This document shows positions 36,713-45,199 of a DNA stretch of 64,000 nt, one piece after another (the first letter of the stretch is position 1; every line of letters starts with the position of its first letter). This DNA is from Rivularia sp. PCC 7116 (lineage in GTDB: Bacteria > Cyanobacteriota > Cyanobacteriia > Cyanobacteriales > Nostocaceae). Made by a program: the position numbers and the translations under genes. Under the pieces are notes generated by a model. That model was not told where the DNA came from and made no database searches. It saw only the letters and a program-made list of their open reading frames with translations. The stretch is from NCBI RefSeq assembly GCF_000316665.1, contig NC_019678.1:7845001-7909000 (forward strand), given 5' to 3'.

Positions 36713-37486
36713 CTAATTAATATTTCCAACAATCGGCTTATTAGATATATCTTGCAAACCAACATTTCTCAATAGCTGCATCCAATCTTTAGCAAGATCC
36801 TTATTTTGAAAATTTGATAAACGAAGTTTAGCTGACTCAGTTAAAGCTGAATACCAAATTCCATTTTGAGCGTAGAAAGCAATCCGCTGACTTGGCGTAA
36901 ATCTATTTAATTGGGTTTGCTGTTGCGGCTGCAATGCGACTCTTTGCACCCACCCATGCACGTAAATAGGTATTGATGATTTATCGCGATCGCAATACAG
37001 TTTGAAATACCACTGATAGGTTTTATTAGTTTTTAAAGCATAACTATTATCCGAAGCAAGACTAACACCGACAATTCCTTTACCCTTCTCCATGGAAAAT
37101 TCAGTTTTATACACATTATTATCAGCTTCATCTTGCAAGATAAATTCTCCTCTGGGTATCTTGCTTGATTCATAAGGAACAAAAAACCAGAATGTGGGAT
37201 TTGCTTCCACAACTTTACCGACTTTGTTTTCTGGGATTAAAGCAGTCAGCGGCATATCTGTTGCAGGACAATCATTACGACTACCCATTGCTCTTCTTCG
37301 GGTAGGTCTTCCTCTTCCATCACCCCTTGGTTGCTTTTTCTTAACTTTTGCTGGCTTCTTGGGAGGGTTTTTACTAATTTGTGTTTCTGTGCGCGCAGTT
37401 ACTGGTCGATCTAAACTGACAAAACTGGCAAGCGTTAATAACAAAATCAAGCTAAATCTAATTTGGTTTGATATTTTACTTTTCAT
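36713..37486 (-). CDS. DUF928 family secreted protein
   Basis: 257 aa. Signal peptide at residues ~10-32 (FSLILLLTLASFVSLDRPVT-A). Then a very basic linker (PKKPAKVKKKQPRGDGRGRP, TRRR) and a conserved domain with CPATDMPLTALIPENKVGKV, NPTFWFFVPYE, TNKTYQWYFKLYCDRD and GWVQR. This pattern is the cyanobacterial DUF928 family, frequently found beside CHAT, DUF1822 and haemagglutinin-like genes. Role unknown; probably periplasmic. Fits the module around it. Confidence 0.85.
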   Translation of the reverse strand: MKSKISNQIRFSLILLLTLASFVSLDRPVTARTETQISKNPPKKPAKVKKKQPRGDGRGRPTRRRAMGSRNDCPATDMPLTALIPENKVGKVVEANPTFWFFVPYESSKIPRGEFILQDEADNNVYKTEFSMEKGKGIVGVSLASDNSYALKTNKTYQWYFKLYCDRDKSSIPIYVHGWVQRVALQPQQQTQLNRFTPSQRIAFYAQNGIWYSALTESAKLRLSNFQNKDLAKDWMQLLRNVGLQDISNKPIVGNIN

Positions 37487-38331
37487 ATAGATAATTATCC
37501 TTCCCTGGCGAGCAATATTTGCATTTATTAAAAAAACAATAATACATCAATTTATTTTTGTTTAATCATTTCAGGTCACAGGTCAAAGTGTTTGCAATAT
37601 TCATAGAATTTAATTATGTAAATAAATGTAATCTAAGTATAATCAAGCACGACGTATTAAAAGTTACGAGTTACCGTAATATTGAAGGGTTAAGTTAGGC
37701 TTACTAAGCCCACTTCCATGGACTATAAAGTTTTCTCATTTGCTTCGGCAGGTTCTATTTCCCTTCCTCAGTAAACCTTGCAAAAACATGAATTTTTAAA
37801 TCTTCAACTACAAAACTGCATAAGCTAAATTGAACGGCAACTAGTTAAAAGTGTAAGGAGGAAAGAGAACTTCTTCACCTTCTACAAATTGATTTTGATT
37901 TAACTGCTTGCTGTGAATCTCTTAACTCTCAGATTGAGAAATTTATTCAAGTTAGCTTCAGAGAATGGGTGGAAAAGTATTATGTTTTACCTCAAAATAC
38001 CGGCAACCTAATCCCCCTACCCTACAAGGAAATGGGGATTTTAAGCCTCTCTCCTCGTAGGAGAGAGGTATGGAGAGAGGTTTTTGGTATATTTGTAGAC
38101 TTTCCAAACATCCTTTAAGAGAATGTTTGGAAAGTTATAAATAAAACCACGAATCTTTAGATCCCCCTAAATCCCCCTTAAAAAGGGGGACTTTAACCCC
38201 CCTTTAAAAAGGGGGGAAGGGGGGATAATCCGAGACTTAGGATAAAAACTATACTTTTCAAACATCCTCTAAGAGAAAAAATCAAAAATTATTCTACCAA
38301 CCTAACAATCAACTAATTAGGAGAAATAATC
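37487..38331. other. Intergenic with degraded coding-like stretch and repeats
   Basis: 845 bp. 37849-37995 reads open in one frame without a start codon (LLQIDFDLTACCESLNSQIE then KFIQVSFREWVEKYYVLPQN) and looks like real protein, possibly a gene remnant, then runs into repeat DNA (CTCTCTCC/GGAGAGAG at 38055-38085). CCCCTAAATCCCCC ... AAGGGGGG repeats at 38160-38227 duplicate those at 36618-36690. The last 50 bp hold the ribosome binding site of the next gene. Confidence 0.5.
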
Positions 38332-38607
38332 ATGAGCGATGTAACATTAAAACAGTTACAAGATGAATTTACTTCGGTACTAAGCGAAGCATTGAATAGT
38401 CCTAAACTAAAGGAGTTTCTGGAAAAGTATGGTATCGAAGATGAAGCGTTACAGATTAACAGCAGTCTTGATATAAATAGAATGAAGAATATGCAAGTTC
38501 TAGATGCCAAATCGCAAGCTAACGATGATGCGGAAGCAGCTTTAGCAAATCAAATCACACTTACTTGTTGTACTTGTGGGTTCGGTGTCTGCTGTCCTTG
38601 TAGTTGA
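38332..38607 (+). CDS. Cys-tail protein A (putative peptide precursor)
   Basis: 91 aa with a good Shine-Dalgarno (TAGGAGAA). No signal peptide. A helical, acidic N-terminal part (DVTLKQLQDEFTSVLSEALN, SPKLKEFLEKYGI) and a conserved INSSLDINRMKN precede the tail TLTCCTCGFGVCCPCS. Six cysteines in 12 residues are arranged as CCxC-x4-CCxC and are the only cysteines in the protein. A leader-like helix plus short Cys-rich end resembles ribosomally made peptide precursors or small metal-binding proteins. No modification enzyme is recognised nearby. Paralog at 39258. Confidence 0.7.
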   Translation: MSDVTLKQLQDEFTSVLSEALNSPKLKEFLEKYGIEDEALQINSSLDINRMKNMQVLDAKSQANDDAEAALANQITLTCCTCGFGVCCPCS

Positions 38608-38775
38608 TAAAAATAAACTTATCTTAGAAATGGATAACTGATGGCTTAGCCTCATCTTATTTAAATAGTACAATAGCACTTACATCCTCGACTTTTGAAT
38701 AGAAGTCGGGGATATTATTTTTGATATAGAAGGTAGAAGGTAGGTTGGGTTGAGGAACGAAACCCAACACCCTGG
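38355..38775 (+). repeat. Segmental duplication, copy A (Cys-tail region and 3' flank)
   Basis: Matches 39490-39909. The ~250 bp of coding sequence differ at about 12% of positions by my count, while ~160 bp after the stop differ at about one position. The flank ends in the dispersed sequence GGTAGGTTGGGTTGAGGAAC. Confidence 0.8.
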
Positions 38776-39257
38776 AGGATTGGATACGCACCCCAATACT
38801 GCTCGGTTAAGAGGAGATCCTCCCTAACCCTCCTTAAAAAGGAGGGAACTTAGCCCCCAATTTAGAAGGTAGGTTGGGTTGAGGAACGAAACCCAACACC
38901 AGCGTTGAGTTATGTCCTATCGGACACGCTTCGCTAACACGACCTTCAACCCAACCTACGTCTGTAAATATTTTTGTCTAGCTACTTACACAGGAATGGC
39001 CGCAATTGTCACAATGCCCATTTGGTGCGTGACACTGAAAACATTGTTACTACGTTCACAGTTACTCAAAGTGTCACAGCACCCTACAAGAAAAATGTGC
39101 CGGTTGCGTAAGTCCTATTACATTTATTTGTGCTGAATTAATTACCAAAAATTAAGTTATATAAAGAATTGTAAAATAAAATTGCAATAAATAAGATTTA
39201 GGTAATTATTCATACTAAATTACCCCTGTTGGCAATCAAAGTTTAGGTAAATCACAA
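38608..39257. repeat. Repeat-rich spacer between the Cys-tail genes
   Basis: Holds the duplicated flank, several GTAGGTTGGGTTGAGGAACG units (38753, 38871 and around 38930-38960 inverted), CCCTAACCCTCCTT, and an inverted-repeat element at 38981-39116 (GTGCGTGACAC ... GTGTCACAGCACCCTAC) related to 52998-53122. An open frame at 38912-39136 lies within these repeats and is not called. Confidence 0.7.
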
Positions 39258-39743
39258 ATGAAAAGCAGTGTAAAGCCTAGAAATATCCTTAAACTATTGA
39301 CATTAGTAACAGTAATAGGAACTACTCTAGGAACCAGTTCATCACTTAATCGTAATGTATATGCTTTTGAAAAGAGTCCTATTGATTCAAGTAGCAAGCC
39401 TATCGCTGCAAATTCGGGGATAACTTCACAAGCAGAAACAGTTATGGCTAATGCAACTGCACAAAACCTAAAGAATCAAGCACGACAACAGTTGCAAAAT
39501 GAATGTACTTCGGTATCAAGTGAAGCATTGAATAGTCGTAAACTAACCGAGTTTCTGGCAAAGTATGCTCTGGGAGATGAAGCGTTACAAATTAACAGCA
39601 GTATTGATATAAATAGAATGAAGAATACGCAAATTCTAGATGCCAAATCGCTAGCTAACGATGATTCGGAAGCAGCTTTAACAGATAAAATCAAACTTAT
39701 TTGTTGTTTCTGTGGTTCAGGGGTCTGCTGTCCTTGTATTTGA
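39258..39743 (+). CDS. Cys-tail protein B, exported version
   Basis: 161 aa. Begins with a signal peptide (ILKLLTLVTVIGTTLGTSSS, probable cleavage near NVYA-FE), then a polar linker, then the same domain as protein A (SEALNSRKLTEFLAKYALGD, INSSIDINRMKN) and the tail IKLICCFCGSGVCCPCI. The six-cysteine pattern CCxCGxGVCCPC is exactly kept although neighbouring residues changed. Thus one paralog is cytosolic at birth and the other exported. It has one further Cys (NECTSV). Function unknown; the constant cysteines argue for disulfide, thioether or metal chemistry. Confidence 0.7.
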   Translation: MKSSVKPRNILKLLTLVTVIGTTLGTSSSLNRNVYAFEKSPIDSSSKPIAANSGITSQAETVMANATAQNLKNQARQQLQNECTSVSSEALNSRKLTEFLAKYALGDEALQINSSIDINRMKNTQILDAKSLANDDSEAALTDKIKLICCFCGSGVCCPCI

Positions 39744-39909
39744 TAAAAATATACTTATCTTAGAAATGGATAACTGATGGCTTAGCCTCATCTTATTTAA
39801 ATAGTACAATAGCACTTACATCCTCGACTTTTGAATAGAAGTCGGGGATATTATTTTTGATATAGAAGGTAGAAGGTAGGTTGGGTTGAGGAACGAAACC
39901 CAACAACCT
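39490..39909 (+). repeat. Segmental duplication, copy B
   Basis: Partner of 38355-38775. After it, 39910-40029 contains the dispersed ATTCCAAGGCGGTGTTGA repeat and the leader of the FHA-type gene. Confidence 0.8.
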
Positions 39910-40029
39910 GGCGGATTGGATACTCTTCGAGAAAACTCCGCTTACATTCCAAGGCGGTGTTGAAAATGATGCAAGATTTGAGTTAATAAATGGTATTTTT
40001 TTTACAGAGGTGGAGTTAAGGGTAAAGGC

Positions 40030-42324
40030 ATGAAGATTTCATGGGAAAAATTAAAAAAACTAGCAGTTGCAACAGTTACGATCGCAGCATTCTACCCAAA
40101 CTCTGCTAGTGCCCAAATTGTTAAAGATGCAACTCTACCTAATAATTCCAGCATCAAAACACGGGATAATATCAAAGTTATTACAGGTGGAACGGAAGCG
40201 GGAAGTAATCTATTCCATAGTTTTGAGCAGTTTTCCGTACCCACTAACACAACAGCATACTTTGACAACGCTGCAAATATTCAAAATATTATTACCCGCA
40301 TCACCGGCAAATCTATTTCTAATATTGATGGCATACTTCGCGCTAACGGTACTGCAAATTTATTTTTAATTAATCCCAATGGAATTGTTTTTGGTGAAAA
40401 TGCTGCTTTAGATATTGGTGGTTCGTTTTTAGCAACAACTGCAAGTAGCATCAACTTCGCCGATGGGACAAAGTTTAGCGCCACGCAACCCCAAACTGCA
40501 CCTTTATTAACTATAAACGTTCCTACAGGTTTACAATTCGGCCCAACAGCCGCACCTATCCGCAATCAATCCCAAGCTTCTCAAAATGATGCAACAAATT
40601 CATCTGTACGAACCGTTGGTTTACAAGTACCTACAGGTAAAACTTTAGCGTTAATCGGCGGCGATGTTAATTTAGAAGGTGGCAATTTAACCGCAGACTC
40701 AGGTCGAATTGAACTAGGAAGCGTTGCTAATAATAGTTTAGTCAGTCTCACCTCAATCGATAAAGGTTGGGCTTTGGGGTATGAAAGTGTGGAAAGTTTT
40801 CAAAATATTCAAATAATTGGGCGAAATATTGATGAAGATATCATTGTAGATGTAAGTGGCGAAGATGGTGGTGGTAGTATTCGAGTCCAAGGTAATTCAG
40901 TGAATTTAATTGGTGAAAGGGTACGTTTACGCAGTGTAACGAAAGGTGCAAAAAATGCTGGAGACTTAACGATTAATGCCAGAAAATTAATTGTTCGAGA
41001 TGGGGCACAAATAATTAGTTCTACTGATGGTAGCGGTGCGGGTGGAAATTTAATAATCAATGCTTCTGAATCAGTAGAAATCATTGGTGGCTTTAATACA
41101 ACAAGCGATAGAAATTTTCCTAGTGGCTTGTTTAGTTTTGCTGGCGGTTCTGGAACAGCAGGTAATATTATCATTAATACTCTTGCGTTCTCAATCAAAG
41201 ATGGAGCAGTGATATCCGCTGAATCTAGTGGTCTAAAACAAAACTCTCAATTCTTACGAGCTACTGGAGAAGGAGGAAATATAACAGTAAATGCCAATGA
41301 ATCAGTAGAATTAGTTGGTAGTTCTGCAAGTTTTCCAAGTAGTTTGAGAGCATCCACAACGGGTGTAGCTAATGCAGGAAAAATAACGATTTCAACAAAG
41401 CAACTAATTGTTAGGGATGGTGCTGAAATTAGCGTTAGTAGGCAACCTCCCCAAGTACCACCAACTTTTACAGTTATCGGTGACACAACTAATTTAGGAA
41501 ACGCAGGAGAACTCAAAATCACTGCCGATTCTATACTTTTAGATAACCAAGGCAAGCTAATTTCTGAAACCGAATCAGCAGACGGGGGAAATATCAACCT
41601 CCAGTTAAAGGATTTACTATTGCTACGTCGCAACAGTCAAATTTCTACAAATGCAGGAAAAGCTGGACTTGACGGCGATGGCGGTAATATAGATATTGAT
41701 ATTCCCAATGGTTTTATAGTTGCCGTACCCGAAGAAAACAGCGATATTACCGCGAATGCTTTTACTGGTGCTGGTGGTAGAGTCGATATCAATGCTACTG
41801 GTATTTTAGGCATTCAACCCCGCAGTCGCGATGAATTAATAGAAGTTTTAGCCACCAACGAAGCAAACGAATTAAATCCCCAAAAACTTTTAACCAGCGA
41901 TATCACCGCAATTTCTCAGCAAAACCCAAATTTAAACGGTGAATTAAATATTCTGGCTCAAGATGTGCAACCTACAAAAGAAGTAGTAGAGATGCCAGAA
42001 ATGCCAACAGATATAAAAGTCTCTCAGGTTTGCAGATTCCGTAGAGGCAATCAAAGCGAATTTGTTTTTACCAGACGCGGTGGTTTACCTCCTTTACCCA
42101 GTGAAGTATTGAAGAGTGATTCTGCTTTGGGTGTTGATTGGATTGAGGGGAGAGGGGGAGATGAGGAGAGGGGGAGAGGGGGAGAGGGGGAGAGGGGGAA
42201 GATGGTAAGACAAAATCCTATTGTTGAAGCTACTGGTTGGGTTGAAGATAAAAATGGTGATATCTATTTTGTGGCTGGGAAAGGGGATGTAAGGGGTAAT
42301 GGTTTTCGAGGAGTTGGTTGTTAG
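40030..42324 (+). CDS. Filamentous haemagglutinin-type exoprotein (TpsA)
   Basis: 764 aa. Signal peptide (VATVTIAAFYPNSASAQ) followed by the two-partner secretion domain, with the diagnostic NPNGIVFGENAALDIGGSFL near residue 118 and an ATTASSINFADG segment. A long repetitive beta-helix follows with GGNITVNANESVEL, LIVRDGAEI and GTAGNIIINT repeats, as in cyanobacterial haemagglutinin-like proteins. Near the C-terminus a low-complexity insert of G/R/E (RGGDEERGRGGEGERGK) from a GGGGGAGA repeat interrupts the conserved VEATGWVEDKNGDIYFVA. Exported to the surface, most likely by the FhaC-type protein at 48412. Confidence 0.92.
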   Translation: MKISWEKLKKLAVATVTIAAFYPNSASAQIVKDATLPNNSSIKTRDNIKVITGGTEAGSNLFHSFEQFSVPTNTTAYFDNAANIQNIITRITGKSISNIDGILRANGTANLFLINPNGIVFGENAALDIGGSFLATTASSINFADGTKFSATQPQTAPLLTINVPTGLQFGPTAAPIRNQSQASQNDATNSSVRTVGLQVPTGKTLALIGGDVNLEGGNLTADSGRIELGSVANNSLVSLTSIDKGWALGYESVESFQNIQIIGRNIDEDIIVDVSGEDGGGSIRVQGNSVNLIGERVRLRSVTKGAKNAGDLTINARKLIVRDGAQIISSTDGSGAGGNLIINASESVEIIGGFNTTSDRNFPSGLFSFAGGSGTAGNIIINTLAFSIKDGAVISAESSGLKQNSQFLRATGEGGNITVNANESVELVGSSASFPSSLRASTTGVANAGKITISTKQLIVRDGAEISVSRQPPQVPPTFTVIGDTTNLGNAGELKITADSILLDNQGKLISETESADGGNINLQLKDLLLLRRNSQISTNAGKAGLDGDGGNIDIDIPNGFIVAVPEENSDITANAFTGAGGRVDINATGILGIQPRSRDELIEVLATNEANELNPQKLLTSDITAISQQNPNLNGELNILAQDVQPTKEVVEMPEMPTDIKVSQVCRFRRGNQSEFVFTRRGGLPPLPSEVLKSDSALGVDWIEGRGGDEERGRGGEGERGKMVRQNPIVEATGWVEDKNGDIYFVAGKGDVRGNGFRGVGC

Positions 42325-42339
42325 GAGAGAGGGGGTAAG

Positions 42340-42469
42340 ACAATCATAGAAGGTAGGTTGGGTGAAACGGAGTGTAACCCAACACGAATGTTGGGTTGCG
42401 CTTCGCTTCACCCAACCTACGGAGCTTGGCTTGGAGTCTCCGTTTCTTGTTGAGATTGCTGCAATAACC
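42340..42469. repeat. GTAGGTTGGGTGAAACGGAG repeat pair
   Basis: GGTAGGTTGGGTGAAACG and CTTCACCCAACCTACGG form an inverted pair 42353-42421, another copy of the dispersed AGGTTGGGT family. Confidence 0.6.
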
Positions 42470-42793
42470 TCACCCCGCCCTACGGGCACCCCTCTCCTTG
42501 TTAAGGGAGAGGGGGAAGAGCACATTCATCCCTCTCCTTGTTAAGGGAGAGGGGGAAGAGCACATTCACCCCTCTCCTTGTTAAGGGAGAGGGGGAAGAG
42601 CACATTCACCCCCTCTCCTTGTTAAGGGAGGGAAGAGCACATTCACCCCTCTTCCTTGTTAAGGGAGGGAAGAGCACATTCATCCCTCTCCTTGTTAAGG
42701 GAGGGAAGAGCACATTCATCCCTCTCCTTGTTAAGGGAGGGAAGAGCACATTCACCCCTCTCCTTAACAAGGAGAGGGGAAGGGGGTGAGGTT
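42470..42793. repeat. Expanded tandem repeat inside a hairpin element
   Basis: About seven copies of a ~37-40 bp unit (CCCTCTCCTTGTTAAGGGAG then GGGGGAAGAGCACATTCA) lie between AACCTCACCCC at the left and GGGGTGAGGTT at the right. The final unit is inverted (CCTTAACAAGGAGAGG). This is the CCTCACCCC hairpin family seen at 35391 with its arm amplified. It is not CRISPR: there are no unique spacers. Open frames through it are artefacts. Confidence 0.85.
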
Positions 42794-42823
42794 TCCCCGA
42801 GTGTATTAAACTAAGCTTCCTCT

Positions 42824-45199
42824 CTATTTTTGTTTCCTTAATTTATAAGTCGCAACGCTACCGCTACCGGCTATCAAAGCAAAGACGGAGGGAATGAAGG
42901 GTATCCAACCACCTTGTATTAATATGCTGTAGCAAAGAAAATATAATACAGCTTGGCTTAAACCTAAAGTTAATGCTAGTTGTAATGATGATTTACAGCG
43001 CCAAGCTAGGATTCCTCCCACTATTGCCCAACAGTAAATCCAAAATGCTTCTGTCCATTTTGACCATACCCATAATAACGGTCTATTATCAAGGGCTGCG
43101 CTAATTATTTGACTGACCATATGTGCGTGTATAACTACGCCCGGTGTTTGGTGTTGTGGGGATTTCAAGCTATAAGGTGTTGACCAATAATTATTAAAGC
43201 TTTCGGCGGTGGTACCAATTATGACAATTTTATCTTTGACTAAATCGGGTGTAAGTTTATCTGCAAGCACGTCTTGAAGGGTAATTCGCTGTGCTATTTC
43301 GGGTGTGGAGCGCCAATTTAGCATTACTTGATAACCGAGACTATCAATATTGCTATAGCTGCCGCTGTTACTTTCTAAATATGGCAGTATAAGTTGATTG
43401 TTTAATTTATTCTTTGATTGGGCTGCTTCTGGATTTAATTCCAGGTGGATATTTTCCTGGGCTAAGTAAGCTGCTGCAAGTTGAAAGCTAAAGGATTTAT
43501 CGGTGTTGCAAGGTTGAGCGGGAGCCATTGCTAATAAATGACGGCGCAGGATAGCATCCGAATCTTCTACTATATCTGTAAACCCCAAGCTTTCTGAGGA
43601 AAGTTCTGGAGGTGGCGGTACGCCGGGATTTTCTTCTCCTTCGCTGCCTTGACAAACTCCAATAAATTTGGAAGTCGTTTGCATCCATCTGCTTAAATTT
43701 TCATATTGAGATTTTATCGGGCTATCTCGATAAATATTTAAACCGATAATCCGGGGGTTGTATTTTTCTAATTTATTTATCAATTCTGCTAATGCAGCAT
43801 CTGAAATTGAGGCAGCACCTCTTTCTTCTGGATTCTGTGCCTGTACGTCTGCTTCAGTAATTTCCACAATTAAAATGCGATTATCTTTACCCTCATAGGG
43901 ACGCGATCGCATCATCCGATCGAAGGCTGTTAATTCCCCTGCTTCTAATAATCCCAGACTTCGCACTCCGACAATGGCTGTGGCGATCGCTAAGCTAACG
44001 GCGAAGATTGCGGGTATAATTTTACGGTAATTTAATGGGGAAGAAGTCTTTAATTTGTGGGAATTTTGAGTGGAATTTGACCAGACTAAAGGCGCTTCGG
44101 TGGGATTTTGACAAATTACCGGCAACCAGCTTGCACAGGGGAATTCGGCTTCTAAACCTTGCAGTTTGTCCCCGGCTTCGCGTACTGCTAAGTTAAATGA
44201 TTTGAATTCGGAAAAGGATGATAAGAAAAATTTTAAAAATCTTTGAGCGACTAAATCCGCTACGGGTTCGCGCATAACAATCATCTGCGGTATCTGCAAT
44301 GAAGCTAGTTGCGTTGCTAAGCCCAAACCATCGCAGGAATTAAAAATTGCTAAGTGCAATCCCCGCGATATCGCCGCTCTCAAACTCTTTTTCAATTGCT
44401 CGATTGTTAAACTTTCTCGGGAGTTAAGATAAATTTTCCCGGTTTCTCCATTTTCTTGAGTGGAACTATGTCCGGCAAAAAATAGTATATCCCAACCTGT
44501 TTTATCCCAAAGCATTAAATCTATTTCTTGACGCTGGGCTTCTATCAAAAAAACTGTTTCTGCACCAGGTAAATTTTCTAAGATGATTTTATCTTCTTGA
44601 GTATCAATATTTTCACTACTACCTAAAATTGCTAAAATCCTAATTTTATCTCTATTAGGCTTGCGGATACTGTCTAATTTTTCAAAATCCGGTTTGCTCA
44701 AACATAAAACAGCATTGGGATAATCATCAAAAAAGTCCCATAAGTTCCAAGGTAATCGCCGCACTTCATCTAAATGTGTTTGGATAATTACCTGTATTTC
44801 TTCATTAGAATTTAATTTGGTACGTAATTTCTGCTCTAAATCAACGAAAGTCGGATTGTTAAGCCAAGCATTAATTTGATTTTTTAAATCATCGCATAAA
44901 TTGCTGAATTCAACCGATGAAATATTAGTTACATCTTCTGACTCTATTTCAATTTCCGCATCAGAATCAAATTTCTGTCGCCAAGTTAAATCGGGAATTA
45001 AGGAATCGTAAAGCAAATTGTAGAGAATTTGCCAGCGACGATAAAGTTGAATAAGTTGGGGTGCTGCTGGTAAACTTCCGGTAAATTGAACTGAGAAAAG
45101 ATGAACTTCTGCTTCGCACTCGTATATTTGAGCGATCGCATCGGCAAATCCCTCTTGTAAGCTACCTTTACCCAGATTTAACACTACTGACTTACTCAT
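42824..45199 (-). CDS. CHAT-CHASE2 membrane sensor-protease, module 2
   Basis: 791 aa. N-terminal ~390 residues form a CHAT peptidase-like domain with His in FFAGHSSTQE (~243) and Cys in LAIFNSCDGLG (~288). A membrane segment (IIPAIFAVSLAIATAIVG) leads into a CHASE2 sensor domain (AFDRMMRSRPYEG ... ILIVEITEADVQAQNPE ... VIIGTTAESFNNYWSTPY), presumably periplasmic, and three C-terminal membrane helices. CHASE2 is an extracytoplasmic sensor, so an outside signal may control a cytosolic caspase-like domain. Overlaps the DUF1822 stop by 4 bp: last gene of a three-gene operon. Confidence 0.9.
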   Translation of the reverse strand: MSKSVVLNLGKGSLQEGFADAIAQIYECEAEVHLFSVQFTGSLPAAPQLIQLYRRWQILYNLLYDSLIPDLTWRQKFDSDAEIEIESEDVTNISSVEFSNLCDDLKNQINAWLNNPTFVDLEQKLRTKLNSNEEIQVIIQTHLDEVRRLPWNLWDFFDDYPNAVLCLSKPDFEKLDSIRKPNRDKIRILAILGSSENIDTQEDKIILENLPGAETVFLIEAQRQEIDLMLWDKTGWDILFFAGHSSTQENGETGKIYLNSRESLTIEQLKKSLRAAISRGLHLAIFNSCDGLGLATQLASLQIPQMIVMREPVADLVAQRFLKFFLSSFSEFKSFNLAVREAGDKLQGLEAEFPCASWLPVICQNPTEAPLVWSNSTQNSHKLKTSSPLNYRKIIPAIFAVSLAIATAIVGVRSLGLLEAGELTAFDRMMRSRPYEGKDNRILIVEITEADVQAQNPEERGAASISDAALAELINKLEKYNPRIIGLNIYRDSPIKSQYENLSRWMQTTSKFIGVCQGSEGEENPGVPPPPELSSESLGFTDIVEDSDAILRRHLLAMAPAQPCNTDKSFSFQLAAAYLAQENIHLELNPEAAQSKNKLNNQLILPYLESNSGSYSNIDSLGYQVMLNWRSTPEIAQRITLQDVLADKLTPDLVKDKIVIIGTTAESFNNYWSTPYSLKSPQHQTPGVVIHAHMVSQIISAALDNRPLLWVWSKWTEAFWIYCWAIVGGILAWRCKSSLQLALTLGLSQAVLYFLCYSILIQGGWIPFIPSVFALIAGSGSVATYKLRKQK

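Noticed and set aside
38912-39136. 74-codon frame between Cys-tail genes, and the similar one at 53027-53221
   Set aside because: Both lie inside copies of the GTGCGTGACAC inverted-repeat element, so they reflect shared repeat DNA rather than genes.
42470-42793. Regularly spaced ~40-bp direct repeats resembling a CRISPR array
   Set aside because: Units are contiguous without unique spacers, vary in length, and are bounded by an inverted copy; no cas genes nearby.
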